DNA of 64,000 nucleotides from Pedosphaera parvula Ellin514 (GCF_000172555.1 NZ_ABOX02000030.1:1-64000), one strand, 5' to 3'; shown: positions 53,421-61,809, counted from the stretch's first letter. The notes: generated by a model not told the origin, from the letters alone. Numbers and translations are program-made.

Positions 53421-54515
53421 TTAATAACCTGTCGTCATGTTCACGCTCATCATGCGTGGCGCGACGCGGCCCAGCTCCTTGCCCGATTTGTCATAAACCA
53501 TTCCAAGAAGTTGATACGCTCCGGGCGCTGCAAGGTCATACGACCATTCTGCCCTGGCCCGTTGGAAATTTCCTATTCTCTCAATGGTTTCCACCGTGCC
53601 AGGAAACTCGCCTAATTTCCTGCCGTCCAAACCCATGACGCGAAACATTACCTTGCCGATTTCTTCACAATTCGGCGGCAAAGCCATGTAACCGGTCACC
53701 ATGGGACGCGCAGGCTGGCCCCACGCCACGTCGCAACGGATGGGCATCTGAACCGCAGCGCATTGTTTCCAATACTGCGGCTCCATTTTCTCAACGAACT
53801 GAATTTTGCCCAGGCTCGCCGGTTGTTGCACCGAAAGCGGGCTGCCATAAGCAAAGGCGCGATACAACCGCTTCCCGCCATCGCTATAACAAGCTTCCGC
53901 GTCCAATGCGATTACCGTGCCTATCTTTGGTTTGAATCCCGGAAAATTCGTCCACGGCAGCTTGAATTCCACATCCATCCCCACACTGGTACGTTTCGCG
54001 GCGACTTCCACGCCGATCTTTTTGATCGCATCCAAATAGCCGGGGCGCAGGCAGAAGCGACCCTGCACATTCGTTCCCTTCAATCCGGTCCAATAGCAAT
54101 GCACCGCACCTTGTTCCCACTTCGTGCTGCGAGCGTTCTCGTCCTGGCGAGGGTCGAAATACCATTCCACCGCATCGCCTTCCCACAAATGGGCGTCATC
54201 GGCAATGTTGGCCGGATGCTCATCCAAGGTTCTCAGCGCGGCATAAAAAGCCTCGTCATCCCACATGTAAAAGAACTGCGCGGGTCGATTCTTCTGGTCG
54301 GCATTGAAATATTCCACCGGCGTGCAGAAGGCATCCTTGAACTCCGAAAGATCGCCATCAATTTTCATCTCCTTCGGCGCGCGCGTCGCCAGGCCGCGCA
54401 CGCCCTCAGCTAGTTTGATGGGCGAGTCAGCAGCGTGGGTTAAGGTTGAGCCGAGGGCAAATCCGGCGATGAGAAGTGAATACACAACGCCCCTATAAAA
54501 GAGATTCGTGTTCAT
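53421..54515 (-). CDS. Secreted protein with CBM9/DOMON-like sugar-binding domain
   Basis: 364 residues with a signal peptide ('VVYSLLIAGFALGSTLTHAA'). Residues about 40-215 resemble the family 9 carbohydrate-binding fold: 'PKEMKIDGDLSEFKDAFCTP', 'FFYMWDDEAFYAALRTLDEH', 'LWEGDAVEWYFDPRQDENA', 'GMDVEFKLPWTNFPGFKPKI'. The C-terminal 120 residues form another beta domain. No catalytic motif is seen. It probably binds a glycan outside the cell. Confidence 0.72.
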   Translation of the reverse strand: MNTNLFYRGVVYSLLIAGFALGSTLTHAADSPIKLAEGVRGLATRAPKEMKIDGDLSEFKDAFCTPVEYFNADQKNRPAQFFYMWDDEAFYAALRTLDEHPANIADDAHLWEGDAVEWYFDPRQDENARSTKWEQGAVHCYWTGLKGTNVQGRFCLRPGYLDAIKKIGVEVAAKRTSVGMDVEFKLPWTNFPGFKPKIGTVIALDAEACYSDGGKRLYRAFAYGSPLSVQQPASLGKIQFVEKMEPQYWKQCAAVQMPIRCDVAWGQPARPMVTGYMALPPNCEEIGKVMFRVMGLDGRKLGEFPGTVETIERIGNFQRARAEWSYDLAAPGAYQLLGMVYDKSGKELGRVAPRMMSVNMTTGY

Positions 54516-54710
54516 GGCTTCAGGTGATTGACGTCCATAGAACGCCTGTCATTCAATCCATGCAAGCCCAAAGTGCAGGGCGAAAAAACACGCATCACCA
54601 ATCAAGGCATCCTGAGCCAAAATGTTTCAGACAAACCGGTCATGACAAATAACCATCACCAAAAAGAATCTCATTTATTGAGCCCGTCGTGGGAGGCTCC
54701 CGGCGCGCTA

Positions 54711-54760
54711 TCTTCTCTTTCTCTCCGTCAAATCAAAATGGGAGAAGGTTGGGATGAGGG
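54711..54760. repeat. REP-like intergenic element, copy 3
   Basis: CTTCTCTTTCTCTCC-GTCAAATCAAAATGGGAGAAGG-TTGGGATGAGGGG shares layout with 29371-29430 and 33880-33917 (arms joined by TTGAA or TCAAA, then GGGAGA-GG and a closing GATGAGGGG or GGTGAGGG). Confidence 0.55.
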
Positions 54761-54813
54761 GTATAATCGCTCGCTCCGTTTCCGACATTCATTTTGAAGG
54801 ACATTATAAACTA

Positions 54814-54851
54814 AAACTACCCGCATTGAAAACGGGCAATGCGGGTAGTTT
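54814..54851. terminator. Terminator downstream of the serpin cluster
   Basis: Perfect 15-base stem AAACTACCCGCATTG / CAATGCGGGTAGTTT with an eight-base loop. On the minus strand it is followed by TTTTAG, so it would stop transcripts from the serpin genes. Confidence 0.85.
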
Positions 54852-54970
54852 AAAATGATCGGACTCCGTGTCGAGAGAAATTGTGTGGCGGCTAAAATTC
54901 TGAGGGTGGAACGCATTTATATGCGTCCGCCTTGGCTCAATGCCTTGGTTCCTAAAGAATTATCGGTCTC

Positions 54971-56179
54971 CTATTTCATTGGGTCCATCACCCGACCCAT
55001 GAACAGAATGCTGCCTGTTCCGTTATCGCGAATCACAAACAAGAAGGGGTGATCGGCAAAGAATCCCTTGGGCCCTGGCTTTCCAGTATTGCCAAATGCA
55101 ACACCGGCCATCGTAACCGCTGCCGCTTCGGTCTCTGTCTCGTTCACCTCCACGAATGATTTGTGCAGCACCTTCGAAAGGTGAAGTTCGCCAGAACTCA
55201 TCATTCCCCTAAAGTCCGCCTTGGAACAAAAGGCATCGTGCAACCCCATCTCTCCCAGCGTGCTGTTTAGATCAAACTCTTCATCCATTTTGAATTTTGG
55301 TAGTTGAATGGCTACCTCTTGATCGTGCATCTGGCTTATCCAAGAGGAAAGACTTTGCGTTGTGATGAAGGATTCAAGGTCCGGAAGCCCATCTCTGGCG
55401 CTAGGAAGCAGAATTACCATGGACAGCTTGCGACCGGCATACGGCAGCTTAAGGGCTTTTAGCTTTGGATTTTCATAATAGTCGAAGTGTTCCTGCTGAT
55501 ACATCATTTGTGCGGTTACGGAGCCTTTCTTTCCAAAATAGAATGGATTTGGCATGGTCACTTCCTTAGAGAAAGGAGTTGCCCATGCTCCTTTAAAGTA
55601 AACCGCGTTGACCAGTACTAATGCCACTGCCCGGTCGAGTGCTTCCGGTTGCAAAATTGTCTGAATTCTGCCCTCGGTCTTTTTGGCCACCCAACCGTTT
55701 AGCTCATCACTGGCGAGCTGTGCTTGCGTGCCGAAATCAAACCGCATTGCGTCCGCTTGATATGTTTTATTGAGGCAATCCAGGAATTCCTTGCTAAAAG
55801 GCATTCCTTTTTGGGCGAGCAGGGCATTGGCAACCTTTAGGGTAACGCCCGGTTTTTTGTTCAACTCCTTTTGCAATTCACCAAAGCCTGTATGCAACGC
55901 GGCTTGATTCGTGCTGAAATGCAGGGTCTTTGCCATTTGCTTCTCGGTCTCACCGCGCGCACCGGCATAGGCCATTCCTAAACAGGTCGATACGCTGTAG
56001 GGGGAAAAGAAGAGATTGCCTTCCTTCGATTTGAGTTTGCCATAAAGCTCCAGGGCAAACGCATTATTCTCCTGAACTAATTCCGGAATGGCATTGGTGG
56101 TTTCTGATTTTACCGGGACGCTGGCGAACATTACACCAGTCAAAATCCCTAGCAGGGTTAGGTTCTTATACATTGACAT
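54971..56179 (-). CDS. Secreted serpin 1
   Basis: 402 residues, serpin family (suicide inhibitors of serine or cysteine proteases). A signal peptide ('LTLLGILTGVMFASVPVKS') precedes the fold: 'GNLFFSPYSVSTCLGMAYAG', 'LVLVNAVYFKGAWATPFSKE' and the C-terminal 'HPFLFVIRDNGTGSILFMGR'. The hinge reads 'VNETETEAAAVTMAG', which keeps the small residues at P12-P10 needed for loop insertion, so it is probably inhibitory. Counting 13 residues on from the hinge Thr puts P1-P1' near G-N in 'AGVAFGNTGK'. It is last in the operon, 12 bases after serpin 2. Confidence 0.93.
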   Translation of the reverse strand: MSMYKNLTLLGILTGVMFASVPVKSETTNAIPELVQENNAFALELYGKLKSKEGNLFFSPYSVSTCLGMAYAGARGETEKQMAKTLHFSTNQAALHTGFGELQKELNKKPGVTLKVANALLAQKGMPFSKEFLDCLNKTYQADAMRFDFGTQAQLASDELNGWVAKKTEGRIQTILQPEALDRAVALVLVNAVYFKGAWATPFSKEVTMPNPFYFGKKGSVTAQMMYQQEHFDYYENPKLKALKLPYAGRKLSMVILLPSARDGLPDLESFITTQSLSSWISQMHDQEVAIQLPKFKMDEEFDLNSTLGEMGLHDAFCSKADFRGMMSSGELHLSKVLHKSFVEVNETETEAAAVTMAGVAFGNTGKPGPKGFFADHPFLFVIRDNGTGSILFMGRVMDPMK

Positions 56180-56191
56180 TGTTTTCGTGGT

Positions 56192-57421
56192 TTACTTCGT
56201 AGGATCAATGACCCGGCCCATGAACAAAATGCTGCCGGATTTCCTCTCACGGATCAGGAATATAAAGGGATGATCGGCTCGAAAAGTCGGCGGAGGATCT
56301 AAATCCATTCCGTTTGACATCATATGAACAGACGAAGCGGCGGCTTCGGTTCCGTCTTCGTTTACATCGGCGACCGCCTTGTGAAATACAGCGGAAATAT
56401 GAAGATCTCTGGCTCCATCCATGCCTGAGAAATCGGCATCATGTGCGCTAAAGGCCTTTTGCATGCCCATGGTTTTTAAGCATTCAGAAAGTTCTGCCCC
56501 AAAACTCAGTTTGAATTTAGGAATGAATACATCCACATGTCGCCCTCGCATGCCGGAGGTGAGATGCATCAACGTTTCGGCGCTCAGCTTTGCTTCCAAT
56601 GCCTTGAGACCATCTTGCTTCCGGGGCAGTAAGATGAGCATCGAGAACTGTCCTTCCGTATAAAACAGTTCCGTTGCCTGAAGGTCTTCGTCCTGGTAGT
56701 AGGGAAAGCCCTCATTTTTATGCATCATTCTCACGTCCTTGCTTTCGCCTTGAGCAATGGTGAAGGGCTGTTGAGTGGTTGAGGCTGGATAGAACCGAAA
56801 CATCCACCCACCTTTGAAGTGAACGGTGTTAACGAGGGCGATTTGCGTCAAATCGTCCAAGTCTCGGGGTTGTACTATTTCTCTAATTTTGCCCGAGGTT
56901 TTGTCCGAAACCCATTCGTTGATTTCCTTGCAGGCAGAGACCTTTTCGGTGCGGAAATCTACCTGTTTGACGAAGGCATGGTATGATTGGGTAACGATAT
57001 TCTGAAATCCTTGGGAAAGTGGCTGGCCCTTTTGGACATAAATCGCGTTGGCAATCTGTGCATCCTCTGGTGTTGAGTTTCTCAGCAGCTTTTCCAAACC
57101 CTTTTCGTCAAAGTCACTCAGCAGTTGGCTGAACTGTGCATGAAGCTGGTTCTGATTTGTACCAAAGTGCAACGTCTGTGCCATTTGCTTTTCGGTTTCG
57201 CCACGAGCGCCGGCATAGGCCATTCCCAAAGATGTTGAAATGCTGAGGGGCGAGAAGAAGAGATTGCCATCGCGGGACTTTAGTTTCCCATACAGATCGA
57301 AGGCAAAGGCGTTGTTTCCTCGCACGAGGTCCGGAACAGCATTCGTGGGTTCAGATTTGATCGGCAAACTGGCGAACATCAAACCAGTCAAAATCCCTAG
57401 CAGGGTTAGGTTCTTATACAT
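56192..57421 (-). CDS. Secreted serpin 2
   Basis: 409 residues. The signal peptide ('NLTLLGILTGLMFASLPIKS') is nearly the same as in serpin 1, so these two are recent duplicates at the 5' end. Fold motifs: 'GNLFFSPLSISTSLGMAYAG', 'IALVNTVHFKGGWMFRFYPA', 'HPFIFLIRERKSGSILFMGR'. The hinge is 'VNEDGTEAAASSVHMM', and P1-P1' falls near G-M in 'MMSNGMDLDPPP'. Small residues at P12-P9 suggest it can inhibit. The spacing to its neighbours is 12 bases on both sides, which argues for one transcript. Confidence 0.93.
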   Translation of the reverse strand: MYKNLTLLGILTGLMFASLPIKSEPTNAVPDLVRGNNAFAFDLYGKLKSRDGNLFFSPLSISTSLGMAYAGARGETEKQMAQTLHFGTNQNQLHAQFSQLLSDFDEKGLEKLLRNSTPEDAQIANAIYVQKGQPLSQGFQNIVTQSYHAFVKQVDFRTEKVSACKEINEWVSDKTSGKIREIVQPRDLDDLTQIALVNTVHFKGGWMFRFYPASTTQQPFTIAQGESKDVRMMHKNEGFPYYQDEDLQATELFYTEGQFSMLILLPRKQDGLKALEAKLSAETLMHLTSGMRGRHVDVFIPKFKLSFGAELSECLKTMGMQKAFSAHDADFSGMDGARDLHISAVFHKAVADVNEDGTEAAASSVHMMSNGMDLDPPPTFRADHPFIFLIRERKSGSILFMGRVIDPTK

Positions 57422-57433
57422 CTTTTTCGTGGT

Positions 57434-58657
57434 TTACTTCGTGGGATCAGTGACCCGGCCCATGAACAAAATGCTGCCGGATTTCATGTCACGAATGAGA
57501 AAAAGAAACGGATGATCGGCGCGGAAGGTGGGTGGCGCGTGCACTGCTGCGGTTCTCGACATCGTGATGCCAGTTGCTGCCGCGGCTTCGGTTCCCTCTT
57601 CATTGACCTCCACAAAGGCTTTATGAATCACCGAGGAAATAAAAAGATCGCGGGTGCCATCCATGCCCGAGAAATCGGCTTTGGCGGTAAAAGCATCGGT
57701 CATGCCCATGGCCGCAAGCGGTTGACCAAGCTCGAATCCTGCGTTGATTTTGAATTTGGGCAGGAACACATTGACCTCCGGGCTTGCGGCTTGAGACAGC
57801 CAATCGCTCAGCTCCTTCGGATGCAGCATGGATTCCAACTTCTGAGTCCCTTCGACCTCCTTGGGCAATAAAACCACCATCGAAAGTTCATTTCCTTTGT
57901 AAGGCATTTCCAAAAGCTGGAAGTTGCCGCGGTCAGCGAATTTGAACCGGGATTTCAGGTTCATCAGCTGTGCCTGAACTTTTTGGCTGGATGAAATCGA
58001 AAAATCAGCCGGGGCCGTCCTGCTCTTGTTAAACTGCGTTGCCCATTGACCTTTGAAGTAAATGGCGTTTACAAGGACCAGCTTCGTCATTGCGTCCAGC
58101 GCACCGGAGGGGATGATCTCCTCAATCTTGCCGTTGGTTTTTTTGGAGACCCAATCGTTGATTTCCTTGCGGGCGGATTCACTTTGGGTGCGAAAATCAA
58201 CTTGGTTCACCCGTGCATCATAGTTTTGCTGCGCGATTTGGAGAAAAGCCGGAAGGAAAGGATGCCCCTGTTGCGCCCACAAGGCATTGGCCACATTCAA
58301 TTTGATGCCTTGCTGCTTCTCCGCTTCGTTCAATTGCTTCTGAAGAGTCGCAAATCCAGCGTGGAGTTGAGCCTGATTGGTGGTGAAATGAAGGGCTTTG
58401 GCCATCTGTAGTTCCGTTTCCCCACGCGCTCCCGCGTAAGTCATGGCCAGGCAGGTGGAAATGCTATACGGAGAGAAGCAGAGATTTTCATTTTCCTTGC
58501 CGGCATTGACGCGGGAGTAAAGGTCAAAGGCAAAAGTGTTGTTTCCTTGGACGAGCTTCGGAACGTTGTTTGTGGATTCTGCTTTGATTGGTAAAGCCAT
58601 GATGAGCGCTCCTGTGGTTACCAAGACATTGAATAGGCTTTTAAAAGCATTCTTCAT
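57434..58657 (-). CDS. Secreted serpin 3
   Basis: 407 residues from the ATG at 58657; an in-frame codon at 58750 lies in the relic of another serpin and is not used. Signal peptide 'LFNVLVTTGALIMALPIKA'. Fold motifs 'NLCFSPYSISTCLAMTYAGA', 'LVLVNAIYFKGQWATQFNKS', 'HPFLFLIRDMKSGSILFMGR'. The hinge 'VNEEGTEAAAATGITM' is the textbook inhibitory form (E-E-G-T-E-A-A-A-A-T). P1 is the T or R of 'TMSRTAAVHAPP'; an Arg there would suit a trypsin-like target. Confidence 0.93.
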   Translation of the reverse strand: MKNAFKSLFNVLVTTGALIMALPIKAESTNNVPKLVQGNNTFAFDLYSRVNAGKENENLCFSPYSISTCLAMTYAGARGETELQMAKALHFTTNQAQLHAGFATLQKQLNEAEKQQGIKLNVANALWAQQGHPFLPAFLQIAQQNYDARVNQVDFRTQSESARKEINDWVSKKTNGKIEEIIPSGALDAMTKLVLVNAIYFKGQWATQFNKSRTAPADFSISSSQKVQAQLMNLKSRFKFADRGNFQLLEMPYKGNELSMVVLLPKEVEGTQKLESMLHPKELSDWLSQAASPEVNVFLPKFKINAGFELGQPLAAMGMTDAFTAKADFSGMDGTRDLFISSVIHKAFVEVNEEGTEAAAATGITMSRTAAVHAPPTFRADHPFLFLIRDMKSGSILFMGRVTDPTK

Positions 58658-58673
58658 ATTTGTTGTTAAGTTT

Positions 58674-58722
58674 ATTGGATCCATCACCGGCCTATAAGCA
58701 AAATGCTCCTCCTCGCCAGGCA
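58674..58722 (-). pseudogene. 3' relic of a fifth serpin gene
   Basis: On the minus strand the end of a serpin is readable: 'RSILLIGR', then after a one-base deletion 'VMDPIN'. It matches 'GSILFMGRVMDP' of the intact genes, and the DNA GGATCCATCACC is identical to that of serpin 4. The rest of the gene is gone and the small ORF at 58747 takes its place. Confidence 0.75.
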
Positions 58723-58746
58723 TCCCTTCCAGCAAACCATAAAAGC

Positions 58747-58896
58747 TCAAGCTCCCTCGCCAAAATCGACTTCATAATCGGTTAGACGAAAAGCGTGCTC
58801 CAATACTCCCGATTTTTCAGTCTTAGGACGGATCGACACAATTTCAGCACCCTTTTCCTGGTGGCTGTCAGGAACTGCATCAGCGAAAGTAGACAT
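58747..58896 (-). CDS. Putative 49-residue protein between serpins 3 and 4
   Basis: An ATG at 58896 is preceded by AAGGA nine bases upstream and lies 13 bases after the stop of serpin 4. The product is 49 residues, acidic ('MSTFADAVPDSHQEKGAEIV', 'LEHAFRLTDYEVDFGEGA'), with no signal peptide or membrane segment. I do not recognise it. The good ribosome site and operon position support translation, but its size and the relic beside it leave room for chance. Confidence 0.45.
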   Translation of the reverse strand: MSTFADAVPDSHQEKGAEIVSIRPKTEKSGVLEHAFRLTDYEVDFGEGA

Positions 58897-58909
58897 TCTT
58901 ATCCTTGGA

Positions 58910-60007
58910 CTAGTTGCCTGGATCCATCACTCTGCCCATGAACAAAATGCTTCCCGTTCCACAATCACGCACAAGGAAAATGAAAGGATGGTCGGCTCGG
59001 AGTATGGCTGGGCCAACATGTTCAACCATCGACTGCGCGGTATAGGCGAGGCGTGTGATAAAGGATGCCTCAGTCCCTTGTTCGTCAACCTTCACAAAAG
59101 ACTTATGGAGAGCTGTGGATATCCGTAGCATTTTTGTTCCGTCAATCCCTGAAAAGTTGGCCACCCCAGTAAAAGCGTCCATTATCCCTAGCTTTTTGAG
59201 CTCTGGAGCCAGTTCAAGGCCGGATTCGAATTTAAAACGGGGCAAAAACAGTTCCACCTCAAGATATTCAGCATCGTGTTCCCATTTCGAAAGACTCTTT
59301 GTGTTCACCGCCGCTTCCAATTTGGCCAATCCATTAACATCTTTAGGTAATAGGATGAGCATGGATAATTTGTAATTCGTGTACGACAGCTCAACGAGTT
59401 GCACCGTGTCATCCTCAAAGAAGTGGTAGCGATGTTTATTCTTCTGATGCATCATCTGAACATCTTTTGTCCTTCCGTCAGCCAGGTGAAAAGCAGCGGT
59501 TTTGGTTTCCTTGGCATCAAATGGGACCTCCCAATGGCTGTTTAGATAGAGGACATTCACCAGCACTAGTGATGTTAATGAATCTAGTTCTCCTTCGGCC
59601 AAAATGTTGGTGATCGTGCCTCTCGTTTGTTGGCCAGCCCAGCCGTTGATTTGTTGGCGTGCAGCTTCTGACTGAGTAGCAAAATCAACCTGTTTTATGC
59701 TGGTCTCGTAATTCGTCGCGTGTTCAAGGAACGATGGAAGAAATGGGTGCCCTTTCTGAGTCCAGAGAATATTGGCCATGTGTAGATCGATGCCCTTCTG
59801 TTGCTCTGCGGAGGTTAATTTTTTTTGTAATTCACCAAACAAGGAGTGCAGCTTGCTTTGGTCGGAGTTGAAATGAAGCACTTGGGCTATCTGTCGTTCC
59901 GTTTCCCCATGTGCACCGGCATAGGCCATGGCGAAGGCGGTAGAGATGCTGTAAGGAGAGAAACAAATATTACCATCCCTGGATTTCAGTTTGCCATAGA
60001 GCTCCAA
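58910..60007 (-). CDS. Serpin 4, lacking signal peptide (5'-truncated)
   Basis: 365 residues from a TTG at 60007. Serpin similarity continues upstream in frame ('EQVNGNNTFALELYGKLKS') to about 60028, where it meets the stop of the di-haem gene, and no ATG or signal peptide is available. The fold is otherwise complete: 'NICFSPYSISTAFAMAYAGA', 'LVLVNVLYLNSHWEVPFDAK', 'HPFIFLVRDCGTGSILFMGR'. The hinge 'VDEQGTEASFITRLAY' has a Phe at P10 and Ile at P9, poor for insertion, so it may be non-inhibitory. It may be read by coupling with the upstream gene, or be dying. Confidence 0.75.
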   Translation of the reverse strand: MELYGKLKSRDGNICFSPYSISTAFAMAYAGAHGETERQIAQVLHFNSDQSKLHSLFGELQKKLTSAEQQKGIDLHMANILWTQKGHPFLPSFLEHATNYETSIKQVDFATQSEAARQQINGWAGQQTRGTITNILAEGELDSLTSLVLVNVLYLNSHWEVPFDAKETKTAAFHLADGRTKDVQMMHQKNKHRYHFFEDDTVQLVELSYTNYKLSMLILLPKDVNGLAKLEAAVNTKSLSKWEHDAEYLEVELFLPRFKFESGLELAPELKKLGIMDAFTGVANFSGIDGTKMLRISTALHKSFVKVDEQGTEASFITRLAYTAQSMVEHVGPAILRADHPFIFLVRDCGTGSILFMGRVMDPGN

Positions 60008-60027
60008 TGCAAACGTGTTGTTCCCGT

Positions 60028-61809
60028 TTACTTGTTCGGAAAGGAAATGACAAGAGCTTTTTTGTCGGCTGGACTTAAAGGAACGCCGCCATCGGGATGC
60101 TTCGCGAGATTGGGGTCCAAGGTGACGCTCCGTTGCATTCCCGTGCTGTAGTGTTCGATCACTTCTTCCAGAGTTTTGAAGCGACCGTCGTGCATGTATG
60201 GCCCGGTGAGTTCGACGTTGCGGAGAGAGGGAACAGCGAACCTGGCTTTATCGGCTTCATTATGAGTCACTTCGTAACGGCCAAGGTCCTGGAAGGTTGA
60301 ATCCAGGCCATTGTTGGCAAAGCCGTGCGTGGAAAAGAACGGGCCGCTGTGGCAATGGAAACAATCGGCTCCGAACTGGCCCCGCCGCGGATCGTATTCC
60401 GTCATGAACAATTCGAAGCCTCGTTTCTCTTCGTCAGTAAAAGTTTCCTTTCCTTCCAAGGCCCGATCAAACCGGGAGTTGAATGAAACCTGGGAAAGGA
60501 GAAATTGCTCGAAGGCGCGTGCCAGGCGGTCACTGGTGATTTCAGGAGTACCGAATGCGCGCTCGAAGAGCAGCGGATAGAGCCTGGTGCTGGCGAGTTT
60601 TTTAACAGCGTTGGCTGCAGATTCGTGCATTTCGATTGGATTCTCAATCGGCTTGAGGGCCTGCTCACGGAGCGAAGCGGCGCGGCCATCCCAAAAAAAA
60701 GATTTTTTCCAGGCAAGATTGAAAATGGGCATGGCGTTGCGAGTTCCCATTTTGCCCTCGGCACCGGCGCTGGCGCGCTGGCCGCGATCGGCAAAGGCAG
60801 CTTCCGCCCGATGACACGAGGCACAGGATTGCGAGTTGTTGATGGAGAGCAGTTTCTCGTTGAACAGTTGATGGCCGAGTTCAACGCCTTCTTCCGTAAG
60901 TGGATTATCATGCGGAAGATCTGGAATGGGAAATTGGGAAGAGATCGTGAAACGATAGGGAGTGGCTTTCGAGGCAGTTTGGCCATCGGGAGCAGGGTTG
61001 ACGGCAGCAACGGGTGCGGGAGCAGGGTTGTGAGCCGGGCCTTTCGTAATCGATGCGGTGAAGGCACCTTCCATTTTTTGCTTCAACCGGGCTGCCAATT
61101 CGTCTCCAGCGCGCGAATGTGTGGTGGAGGTGTCTTCCGACATTTTGAAGTTCAGCAGGTCATTTAAATTAAAGGCAAGGGTCAGATTTTGATCCTGCTC
61201 TAAACTTAGATTTACGGGGACCTCGGCCGTCATCAGCATGGGATCATTGCCGAGGTGAAACGAATAACCGCTGAGTTTGCCATCAGAGGTTTGCCAAGCA
61301 CCTTCCCAGGCAAAGAAGACATAACCGCCGGTCCAGCCCCAATGCATTCCATTTAGGTTGGGATTGAGGGGATGATGGGGAGCATACTGGGCCGGGTTGG
61401 AATGATTGATCGCCGGGTGGAGGCCGATGTGAAAGCGGATGCGGTCGTAAGTGCCGGTCGGAAGATTTTTGAGTTCAAAGTCCGAAAGATTCTCGTGAAG
61501 ACTGATGAAGGCTTGGGAATTGGTTGGTTGAACCCAGGTTCCATCGACGCCACGGAAAGCAAAATCTGAGAGCAGCAAATCCAGTCGCGTTACTGACAGC
61601 GTTTGGCCGCTGGCATTGGTCAGGGAGAAGGAGTCGAAAGAGAGTGGCAGTGAGTTGTAGCTGGGGCTGATTTGGATGTGCAAATTGCGGGTGGGATTTG
61701 GAGCCGAGGCGACGTAGCCAAGGCTCCAGATGAACAGGAGGCATCCGGAAAGGAAGGTGGCAAAACTTCTTACTGCGTTACTTATTTGAGATGACGGCGG
61801 TTTTTTCAT
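60028..61809 (-). CDS. Fused MbnP-like and di-haem MbnH/cytochrome c peroxidase-like protein
   Basis: 593 residues. A signal or anchor (residues 15-35) is followed by an MbnP-like domain (about 40-235: 'LHIQISPSYNSLPLSFDSFS', 'DLLLSDFAFRG', 'YDRIRFHIGLHPAINHSNPA', 'MHWGWTGGYVFFAWEGAW') and, after an Ala/Pro linker, a di-haem peroxidase-like domain (about 290-590) with CxxCH in 'NNSQSCASCHRAEAAF' and 'GADCFHCHSGPFFSTHGF'. In methanotrophs MbnH and MbnP are separate, adjacent genes, and MbnH oxidises a Trp of MbnP for copper binding. The Trp-rich loop here could be the target. The C terminus ('SPADKKALVISFPNK') ends where related proteins carry several more residues. Confidence 0.82.
   Translation of the reverse strand: MKKPPSSQISNAVRSFATFLSGCLLFIWSLGYVASAPNPTRNLHIQISPSYNSLPLSFDSFSLTNASGQTLSVTRLDLLLSDFAFRGVDGTWVQPTNSQAFISLHENLSDFELKNLPTGTYDRIRFHIGLHPAINHSNPAQYAPHHPLNPNLNGMHWGWTGGYVFFAWEGAWQTSDGKLSGYSFHLGNDPMLMTAEVPVNLSLEQDQNLTLAFNLNDLLNFKMSEDTSTTHSRAGDELAARLKQKMEGAFTASITKGPAHNPAPAPVAAVNPAPDGQTASKATPYRFTISSQFPIPDLPHDNPLTEEGVELGHQLFNEKLLSINNSQSCASCHRAEAAFADRGQRASAGAEGKMGTRNAMPIFNLAWKKSFFWDGRAASLREQALKPIENPIEMHESAANAVKKLASTRLYPLLFERAFGTPEITSDRLARAFEQFLLSQVSFNSRFDRALEGKETFTDEEKRGFELFMTEYDPRRGQFGADCFHCHSGPFFSTHGFANNGLDSTFQDLGRYEVTHNEADKARFAVPSLRNVELTGPYMHDGRFKTLEEVIEHYSTGMQRSVTLDPNLAKHPDGGVPLSPADKKALVISFPNK

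Larger units (their letters stand above)
54516..54970. other. Gene-free gap with REP-like element and terminator
   Basis: About 450 bases between two minus-strand genes. It holds the third REP-like copy (54711-54760) and a strong hairpin (54814-54851) that ends the serpin transcripts. The promoter of the CBM9-like gene should lie near 54516-54600. Confidence 0.6.

Noticed and set aside
58658-58750. 31-residue N-terminal extension of serpin 3
   Set aside because: The extension translates the relic of another serpin's 3' end in the wrong frame, and the signal peptide begins at the ATG at 58657.
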